A stretch of 64,000 bases of DNA. It comes from Candidatus Tepidiaquacellales bacterium UBA2330 (GTDB taxonomy: Bacteria > Bacteroidota > Ignavibacteria > Tepidaquicellales > Tepidaquicellaceae). This document shows, piece by piece, positions 61,731 to 64,000 of the stretch. The notes beneath the pieces are model-generated. The model saw nothing but the letters and a program-made list of their open reading frames with translations. It ran no database searches and was not told the DNA's origin. Every line of letters begins with the position of its first letter. Position 1 is the stretch's first letter. The position numbers and the translations under genes are program-made. The stretch covers positions 484 through 64,483 of the forward strand of contig DDUU01000003.1 of assembly GCA_002344965.1 (NCBI GenBank). Reading direction: 5' to 3'.

Positions 61731-63530
61731 ATGGAAACCAAAACTTTAATCCCGGATTCAATTCCTGTGATCGGTAAAGATCAGACGGAAAAGAGTGACA
61801 AAGAGCAATTGATACAGAAAATGCTGATGGAAGAAAGAAAAAGACTGGAAAAAGAATATGAGCTTGATAAAAAAGAGATAAACCATTTCAAGAGACCGTT
61901 TGAAAGAGCATTCACAAAAGATCAGAGAGGCGATACGACAATACTCTTCGGCGGTCTGACGTGGAAGCATGAGAAGCTTATCAAAGGCGCGCTGGAAGGA
62001 ATTGGTTACAAGACGGACTACATTCCGGTGCCGGATAAAAAAGCTTTTCAGCTCGGCAAGGAGTACGGAAATAACGGACAGTGCAATCCGACTTATTTTA
62101 CAGTAGGTAATCTGGTGCAGTATCTTCAGGGACTTGAGGAAAAAGGAATGAGTAAGGATGATATAATTAACAAGCATGTATTTTTTACAGCCGGAGCATG
62201 CGGACCGTGCAGATTCGGAATGTATGAAGCCGAGTACAGACTTGCTTTAAGAAATTCAGGATTTGACGGATTCAGAGTACTGCTGTTTCAGCAGACCGGA
62301 GGACTTTCTCAGGATGAACTCGAAGCAGGTTTAGAAATGAATCTCGATTTCTTCCTCGGAATAATAAACGCGATGATGCTGGGTGATATTATCAACGAAA
62401 TCGGGTATAACATCAGACCATACGAAGTTAATGAAGGCGAAACAAACAGAGTAATGGGCGAGGTTATTGATTTGTTTTATGAAAAGCTAAAGAGCAAGAA
62501 ATATTTTGATTTTAATTCGAGGATAGGAAAAATGTTGATGAAAATACCTGCTTCGGAATACGTTACAAAATTTGTAGATCAGATACTCGGAGATTATTAT
62601 CTCGAGACCGGTGAGGAAGCATTCAGAAAGTTTAATGAGATAAAAGTCGACAGGACGAGAATGAAACCAATAGTAAAGATCACGGGAGAATTCTGGGCTC
62701 AGACGACAGAGGGAGACGGAAATTTCAACATGTTCCCGTTCCTCGAAAGAGAGGGAGCACAGCTATTGGTAGAGCCGATATCAACATGGATTATGTATAT
62801 GATACATCAGGGTCAGTTAGTAAATGAAGATCAGAAAGGAATAAATGTATATAAAGATGCTGATGCTAAGGAAACCTTTAAGGACAAAGTGAAACTTCTT
62901 AAGGAATACAACAGCAGCAAAGTCGCGCTTGTACTTGCTGAAAAAATATTTGAAAGGGAATACAACCGTTACAGAAAGACTTTCAACAACATACCTCACG
63001 AATTAGTGGATCAGAAACTTCTGAAATCACTTGCTCATGATTTTTATCATTCAAGAGTGGAAGGCGGTGAAGGACATCTCGAAGTCGGTAAGAGTATATA
63101 CTATACCGTGAATCATCTTTGCCACATGATACTTTCCCTGAAACCATTCGGCTGTATGCCATCAACGCAGTCAGACGGTGTTCAGTCAGCGGTATCGAAT
63201 TTTTATAAGGACATGATCTTCCTTCCGATTGAGACATCGGGAGAAGGAGATGTGAACGCACATTCGAGAGTGCAGATGGCTCTGGGCGAAGCAAAAGCAA
63301 AAGCCAAGATTGAATTCAAAGAATGTCTTGAAAAGACCGGCTATACGCTTGAAGAGATCAAAGCATACGTTGAAGCACATGCAGATCTTCAGAAACCGTT
63401 TACTAAAATTTCACACAGAAAAGGTATAGCGGGAATGGGAGCAAATTTCATACTCGATGTATCTGATCTGATGAAGAAGGAAGGTATTAAAAGCGTTAAG
63501 TCAGTTGCAACTGAAATGCAGGCGATTTAA
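61731..63530 (+). CDS. DUF2229/COG3581-type protein related to acyl-CoA dehydratase activators
   Basis: The 599-residue protein matches the C-terminal half of large 2-hydroxyglutaryl-CoA dehydratase activase-like proteins: GGLTWKHEKLIKGALEGIG, then NNGQCNPTYFTVGN, TAGACGPCRFGMYEAEYR, and KPFGCMPSTQSDGVQSAV. The cysteines in CNP, CGPC and GCMP could bind an iron-sulfur cluster. The N-terminal ATPase/activase half is not upstream (hpnE is), so it is either a stand-alone COG3581 subunit or its partner lies beyond the window end. The role is unproven. It starts with ATG. Confidence 0.8.
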   Translation: METKTLIPDSIPVIGKDQTEKSDKEQLIQKMLMEERKRLEKEYELDKKEINHFKRPFERAFTKDQRGDTTILFGGLTWKHEKLIKGALEGIGYKTDYIPVPDKKAFQLGKEYGNNGQCNPTYFTVGNLVQYLQGLEEKGMSKDDIINKHVFFTAGACGPCRFGMYEAEYRLALRNSGFDGFRVLLFQQTGGLSQDELEAGLEMNLDFFLGIINAMMLGDIINEIGYNIRPYEVNEGETNRVMGEVIDLFYEKLKSKKYFDFNSRIGKMLMKIPASEYVTKFVDQILGDYYLETGEEAFRKFNEIKVDRTRMKPIVKITGEFWAQTTEGDGNFNMFPFLEREGAQLLVEPISTWIMYMIHQGQLVNEDQKGINVYKDADAKETFKDKVKLLKEYNSSKVALVLAEKIFEREYNRYRKTFNNIPHELVDQKLLKSLAHDFYHSRVEGGEGHLEVGKSIYYTVNHLCHMILSLKPFGCMPSTQSDGVQSAVSNFYKDMIFLPIETSGEGDVNAHSRVQMALGEAKAKAKIEFKECLEKTGYTLEEIKAYVEAHADLQKPFTKISHRKGIAGMGANFILDVSDLMKKEGIKSVKSVATEMQAI

Positions 63531-63542
63531 AAATATAAAAAA

Positions 63543-63578
63543 CTGGACTGCAATTCAGAGTTAAAAATTGCAGTTCAG
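63543..63578. terminator. 13-bp hairpin, terminator candidate without T run
   Basis: CTGGACTGCAATT (63543-63555) and AATTGCAGTTCAG (63566-63578) pair over 13 bp with one G-T pair and a 10-base loop. It lies 13 bases after the DUF2229 gene stop. No T run follows it, and an A run precedes it only loosely, so terminator activity is uncertain. Confidence 0.5.
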
Positions 63579-63655
63579 ATAATATTGAAGTTATATACAA
63601 AATTTATGTAAAGAATTTAATTCATGTTATTTTTTTAAAATTAAAAATTAAAATC

Positions 63656-64000
63656 ATGAAAGTAATTTTATGTATTATCTGTCTGTATATGTTTGCAGGA
63701 TTGAATATTTTAAAATCGCAGACATATAATGTACCGGAAATTCTTTATTATAAATTTGACGCGGGCACGATTACTACTCCAAATCTTGCCATACCCGGTC
63801 AGGGGTCAGCTAATGCGGATCTGGTAAACATGACAATGGGACCGGCAGGTCAGTTCGATAATGCCCTGATCGGAAACGCCGGAACGGGATCCAATACTTA
63901 TCTGAACACCGGCTGGACAATGAATCTCGGCACTTCGGGCTGGACCATTTCATTATGGATAAATAATTTCCCGGCTGTTACAGGAACATCATATTTGTTT
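63656..64000 (+). CDS. Secreted LamG/concanavalin-like protein, 5' part
   Basis: The frame from ATG 63656 runs off the window end (115 codons). It has a signal peptide (MKVILCIICLYMFAGLNIL) and then YYKFDAG, GPAGQFDNALIG and the TSGWTISLWINNFP strand typical of LamG/concanavalin-A-like jelly rolls. It is probably the start of a longer surface protein, and a type IX sorting domain may lie beyond the window; neither can be seen here. Confidence 0.75.
   Translation, partial: MKVILCIICLYMFAGLNILKSQTYNVPEILYYKFDAGTITTPNLAIPGQGSANADLVNMTMGPAGQFDNALIGNAGTGSNTYLNTGWTMNLGTSGWTISLWINNFPAVTGTSYLF

Overview
The window is an AT-rich bacterial chromosome segment, most likely from the Ignavibacteria/Chlorobiota side of the Bacteroidota superphylum. 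The main evidence is three consecutive secreted proteins, each ending in a type IX secretion sorting domain with the NYPNPFNPST-type motif typical of Ignavibacteria. Supporting signs are few Shine-Dalgarno sites, at least fourteen TTG starts, and a pheT / coiled-coil / zapA / RNA / rny block. The taxonomic call is an inference from these signs; no database search was possible.

Layout. 1-167: five tandem 34-bp palindromic repeats. 248-12707: housekeeping genes (murB, tRNA-Leu(CAG), recJ, yebC, ruvC-ruvA, ppa, a fluoride-export pair, arsC, proS-maf-membrane protein, a B12-binding mutase subunit, a phosphohexomutase). 12704-33947: a long surface-polysaccharide locus, all on the + strand. It holds an export pore, a chain-length regulator, a ligase/polymerase and a flippase in a strikingly AT-rich stretch, followed by glycosyltransferases, a GH16 lipoprotein, a GDP-heptose precursor block (epimerase, kinase, nucleotidyltransferase, SIS isomerase, HAD phosphatase, transaldolase), an initiating phosphoglycosyltransferase, a polyprenol-phosphate glycosyltransferase, and a glycosyltransferase fused to what looks like a catalytically dead phosphoglycosyltransferase. 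33949-37876: accA, murA, an acyl-CoA carboxylase beta subunit. 37936-39315: tryptophanase on the - strand with its own terminator. 39539-43730: an ABC-F protein, an outer-membrane barrel and two lipoproteins.

43746-49593 is a - strand block: coaE, rny, a structured RNA (possible 6S RNA), zapA, a coiled-coil protein and pheT. Next come a lysine-rich exported protein (49766-50230), mnmA, a run of 23 exact-length heptamer repeats, phosphate acetyltransferase, a rhodanese and an MlaF-like ATPase. 53915-57958 carries three type IX cargo proteins. 58604-61695 is an hpnC-hpnD-hpnE squalene operon. A DUF2229/COG3581 protein and the 5' part of a secreted LamG-like protein end the window.

The most notable observations are: two genes (flippase and phosphate acetyltransferase) with no ATG/GTG/TTG where their conserved N-terminus begins but an ATT at the expected place; the heptamer array abutting one of them; the GT2/dead-PGT fusion; the structured RNA between zapA and rny; and transaldolase embedded in the heptose block.
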